A stretch of 64,000 bases of DNA from Strigamia acuminata (Eukaryota > Arthropoda > Chilopoda > Geophilomorpha > Linotaeniidae), in NCBI GenBank assembly GCA_949358305.1, contig OX442314.1:55685369-55749368 (forward strand), in the 5' to 3' direction. Below the pieces are notes generated by a model. It had not been told where the DNA came from. It did not search any database and was given only the letters and a program-made list of their open reading frames with translations. This document shows positions 61,801 to 64,000 of the stretch, piece after piece. Each line of letters starts with the position of its first letter. The stretch's first letter is position 1. The translations under genes and the position numbers were made by a program.

Positions 61801-62892
61801 GCTAGACCTTCAGCAGAGAAAATCGTTGAATGTATCTACGACGTGGCGTTACGTTACGGATTTCCACGTAAAATAATATCCGATAACGGACCCCAATTTA
61901 TCTCGAAAATTTGGGGTAAGTTTTGTGAGAAATTCGGGATTGTGGCGTCACATACTTCGACCTACAATCCCAGAACAAATCCCGTTGAGCGACTCAACAG
62001 GGACATTAAATATGCACTAAGCATATTCACTGACATCCACAATAGGTGGGATGAATACTTGAGGGAGATCGCGTTCAGCATACGAACAACAGTCTCGAGG
62101 ACGAGAGATTTTTCTCCGGCCTACCTCAACTTCGCCCGAGAGCTACGAGTGCCTTGGGACCCACGAGTGGCAGAGTCGGTAAATGTGGTGGACCCAGAGA
62201 AACCACATGAGTATGTATATAAATTGGAGCAAACAATTTCGAGCACATACAAACATATGATGGCGCACATTTTTAACATGCGCGACCGCATTTTACAAGA
62301 TAAAAGCGGTGGAAAATTTGTGAATTTCGAGAACAATGATTTAGTGTGGAAGGACACACACATCCTCTCAAATGCAGCGAGAGGAATCACCGCCAGCTTG
62401 GCCGACAAGAGAGATGGTCCGTATGTGATCATCGGCAAGCATGGCGGTAACGCGTATAAATTACGCAAGCTCGAGGACAACACCGAGCATAAGTCGATAC
62501 AAGTACGAGAGTTAACTCCGTACATTCCGGAATTCCCGCAAGAAATGTGGGCCAAAGGCCAAGTCAAGTCTAAAACTGACGGCCAAATCGTCGATATGTT
62601 CGCTGGCGAGTCGGAAAAAGCACCGCCAAGTGACAACGAGGAGTATTTCGACGCCCCTTCACCTCCGGTAAACGAGATAGTTGAATCCGTTCCGGATCCA
62701 ATTTTGGTCGGGGGGGAAACAGGAGAAACTCCTGAAACAAACACAAAAAACACGGATAAAAAAGAAAACAATAATGAGGAGGTACAGACACAAAAAACAA
62801 CAAAAAATATCGTACCTGCCTCGATCCGTAACCTGCGACCAAAAAGAGATAATCCGTTCATAAAAGGCGGAAAGGTCGTAGGAAAGAAGTAA
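58822..62892 (+). CDS. pol: Element C pol (PR-RT-RH-IN)
   Basis: 1356 codons from the first ATG, with the frame open back to the slip site at 58771. Protease DSGAD at 59116-59130, RT with YLDD at 60151-60162, RNase H (HTDASRVGLGAAL), integrase zinc region (HGHPLASH...CQRCQAC), D, D, E core (VDVMGPK; SDNGPQF; NPVERLN) and a KRDGPY module. The acidic C-terminal tail is low-complexity. Very similar to element I pol throughout. Looks functional. Confidence 0.95.
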   Translation: MKKKGFNKGFDKPPPVKEMGSDIANAQIQDRANNALQVISANAEAEAEEPNLLLEELPQVVEDTEEFRVFMCNVAVEYTNRLCMLPMTIEREKIMGLLDSGADRSFVSEDIVASLGLTDKIKGVNKNIRLKTANGMARPKGVILLTMEWLGGVEQHPFLVLPTCDRIFLLGLDLMASMEIQPNPITKSWNYIRNDKERPAIVVPPALVKEAADKTQWEKGLKKFVQDYDFKAFVTELQRDNVVETLVADAALELNEAAALRRVLLKYEGILSKKPGRTNRAIHEIKLTDNKPIRVAYKGMNPQKREIVQKMCQEMLDSGIVSEAQGEYATRVVLVMRPGSDPRLCIDYRPLNAVTEIDPIQMPSIESILRELSPFSWVTTMDLSKGYWQVEMRPEDKLKTAFYSPIGRLMFNVMPFGLVNAPSTFQRLIESVLGDILHQFVWAYLDDIVIASKTFEEHIEHIDQVLTRLAKAGLHVHPGKSKFCRKELAFLGYRIGVNGLAIGPEKIDAINRFPPPEDVKGVQRFMGMINFFGRLLPGLAEVAAPVTDLLKNENEFVWSNECNIAFNAIKRMLTEVGVMPLPDLNRPFILHTDASRVGLGAALLQTHVRDGVEQDLPCMFISRKLQGAEKNYNATELECLAVVWAIRKFRDYLEYTKFVVHTDHQALQWLMKLKEPAGRLARWQLELMACDLTIQYKPGKYNVVADALSRAPVSDPIDADDDGEDDSRIIYCPTSCHRWDLRKMNEIPTASPADVKFCGFWTRLYQPAADNYPNAKKEFKLERRINDPLLSAFHARVGKQMKSNPPTREEIIVQQKLDKKCQDRARFVLTGRYPPNLTRRQKRRYAHESIDYLLDDGLLVKHHPNHQDDLSESDTAVKVVIPASLIGRVLWLLHGHPLASHAGVSRTLYRATQLFHWTGMKKDIALFVHQCQRCQACKPRSKSPFETIFLGPYAPFDCLSVDVMGPKPVTGNKNAYIIVIMDVATRWPELYAVARPSAEKIVECIYDVALRYGFPRKIISDNGPQFISKIWGKFCEKFGIVASHTSTYNPRTNPVERLNRDIKYALSIFTDIHNRWDEYLREIAFSIRTTVSRTRDFSPAYLNFARELRVPWDPRVAESVNVVDPEKPHEYVYKLEQTISSTYKHMMAHIFNMRDRILQDKSGGKFVNFENNDLVWKDTHILSNAARGITASLADKRDGPYVIIGKHGGNAYKLRKLEDNTEHKSIQVRELTPYIPEFPQEMWAKGQVKSKTDGQIVDMFAGESEKAPPSDNEEYFDAPSPPVNEIVESVPDPILVGGETGETPETNTKNTDKKENNNEEVQTQKTTKNIVPASIRNLRPKRDNPFIKGGKVVGKK

Positions 62893-63039
62893 AATAAATT
62901 ACGAGTCGATGGCGGCACTAAAAATAAATGTAATCGACCGATAGTGCAAGCCATCACGTCGCAGAAAATTTCGCTAAGTCCAACAAAGCGGATATCGGTC
63001 GAATTCGCGTCACGAGATGGCGTGGAAACGCGGGACCCG

Positions 63040-63150
63040 TAGCAAAATTATCGGCACGGGTCGGATACCGCGTGCAAAAGACCCCGTAGCAGCAATCGCG
63101 CACGGGAGTGAGAACAAAGGAGACCCGTAGCGTAACATGCGCACGGGTAG
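63040..63150 (+). promoter_or_regulatory. Three CCCGTAGC hairpins before element C ORF3
   Basis: Three tandem hairpins at about 63050-63073, 63085-63109 and 63123-63147. Each has a lower stem (A)CCCGT/ACGGG(T), a bulged A, a GC upper stem and a variable loop. The third has GCG/CGC and is identical over 23 bases to element I. A conserved ACCCAGAATCC word follows near 63191 (ACCCATAATCC in I). Confidence 0.6.
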
Positions 63151-63368
63151 GTGCGCACTAGTCTCAAACACCCGGGTTCTGGAGTATTTTACCCAGAATC
63201 CATCGCGATTACCTCGTGTTCACACAGACTTCCGCTTTTCACAGCTGATCGCTGCATTCGTGCGTGATCCTCGTTTTTAACGTTTTACCGAGTTTTTCAC
63301 CGAGTTTTTGAGATAGTTTTATCATCCTTTTTAAATCGTGATTGAGATTTTTGTGCGCGCTCCTCGCC

Positions 63369-63482
63369 ATGGACGAGGAAGAGAACGACGTGCTGGCCAT
63401 CGAGCACGAGGACGAGGAAAACTGGGACCGCGATGTAAACCAAGTCCAACCCGATCAGGTAGAAGTCGGCATCGGCACATGA
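63369..63482 (+). CDS. Short acidic first exon of element C ORF3
   Basis: A 37-codon acidic frame with a good start context (GCCATGG). After 30 codons it reaches CAG|GTAGAAG, a phase-0 donor, at 63458/63459. Corresponds to 9203-9334 in element I in position, charge, the L-x-I-E ... W-D ... Q pattern and donor phase. Too short to stand alone; likely spliced to an ORF3 exon outside the window. Confidence 0.55.
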   Translation: MDEEENDVLAIEHEDEENWDRDVNQVQPDQVEVGIGT

Positions 63483-64000
63483 GAATTATTTCCGTGCTGC
63501 TGAAAGAGAAACTTTGTTGACTAATACCTGACATGAGTGCTTTGCACTCGAAATAGTGTATAATTAATTATTAACCGCGATCGCTCACACGATCGTATTT
63601 TTTCCTTGTTAATTTGTTTTCGGGGTGCGAGCGCAGACTTCACGTCGCCTCGCGTCTCGAAAATTCCTCATGACTTGAGTCACGAGCGAGACAATGGGCT
63701 CGAGCCATAAATAATTTTATGACAAGGGGAGAATATTCTGTAAAAGAATATTTTTCTCCACAAGTAATTTGACGCATCAAATTGATGCAACTTAACATTC
63801 GTACGATGAATTTTTCGGTGTGTTGGATGAATTTAATTTGACTTTAACTTTTTTAAAAAAAAAAAATTAGACAAAGTCCGACTTCGGAATAATTCTTTAT
63901 TAGGTTTATTTATTTAATAAAATTTCGACAAGCACATTTATTGTGCAATTTTAGTAATAATTTACACCCGACGAATTCTTTTTACGAATGACTGATAATT
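63483..64000 (+). other. Element C sequence after the first exon
   Basis: Would be the ORF3 intron by comparison with element I. AT-rich toward the end with a poly-A run near 63854. No coding frame supported; the acceptor is not recognised with confidence inside the window. Confidence 0.4.

Larger units (their letters stand above)
54626..64000 (+). mobile_element. Ty3/Gypsy element C, related to I, cut by window end
   Basis: Plus-strand relative of element I. 5' LTR 54626-55642, tRNA-Pro primer site, gag, -1 frameshift signal, pol, hairpin spacer and a short acidic first exon are visible. ORF3 exon 2 and the 3' LTR are expected beyond 64000. LTR termini match I in style (TGTTGTGACCC against TGTGGTGACCC; both end CGACA). 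Confidence 0.88.

Noticed and set aside
62121-62957. 278-codon minus-strand frame opposite the pol C-terminus of element C
   Set aside because: Antisense shadow of the acidic pol tail.

Overview
This is a stretch of eukaryotic, very probably arthropod, repeat-rich DNA. The evidence is: C2H2 zinc-finger genes with a short spliced intron, a Cdc25-type phosphatase reading frame, AT-rich spacers with poly(A) signals, and LTR retrotransposons of Ty3/Gypsy and Ty1/Copia type primed by tRNA-Pro, tRNA-Gln and half tRNA-iMet. There is no bacterial operon, CRISPR array or rRNA. All assignments come from reading the sequence; nothing was searched.

Layout. 1-2400: unassigned DNA holding a run of bulged hairpins (1561-1846). 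2424-4760: zinc-finger copy A, interrupted by a 632-bp TTAA-flanked piggyBac-like MITE. 5030-17877: Ty3/Gypsy element I (minus strand, 818-bp LTRs, TSD CACT) with gag, pol and a large third ORF downstream of pol. 17882-19026: unassigned. 19027-20063: truncated zinc-finger copy B carrying a 179-bp solo LTR, followed by a short RT relic. 21228-22757: a Cdc25-like ORF whose catalytic arginine is replaced. 24328-53077: Ty3/Gypsy element D (plus strand, 1041-bp LTRs, TSD AATC). D is split by element E (28768-38170, minus strand, 1901-bp LTRs, TSD CCCC) inside its pol gene, and by a Copia element (46632-52849, minus strand, 239-bp LTRs, TSD GTCTT) inside its 3' LTR. 53158-54620: intact zinc-finger copy C. 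54626 to the window end: Ty3/Gypsy element C (plus strand), a relative of element I, running off the edge.

History. The three zinc-finger copies share upstream sequence, a 114-bp intron and 3' flank, so they are paralogous duplications. Copies A and C act as paralogous empty sites that confirm several insertions. Element D came first, then E and Copia landed in it. LTR pairs are identical or differ at only a few positions by eye, so the insertions are young.

Most interesting biology. Elements I, C and D each have coding capacity downstream of pol where an envelope gene would sit, but what is visible is not an envelope. In I the third ORF appears to be a two-exon gene: a short acidic first exon with a phase-0 donor, conserved in C, then a 940-codon second exon with an arginine-rich patch. 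In D the third ORF has a DnaJ-like CxxCxGxG pair. The pol-to-ORF3 spacer of all three carries the same CCCCGTAGCG-type motif, arranged as bulged hairpins in I and C. Gag-pol expression in I and C uses an A AAA AAC slippery site followed by a compensating stem-loop; D uses G GGA AAC. Element E is a non-autonomous LTR element with its own unknown protein, a leader full of short hairpins, a duplicated primer-binding site and multiple polypurine tracts.
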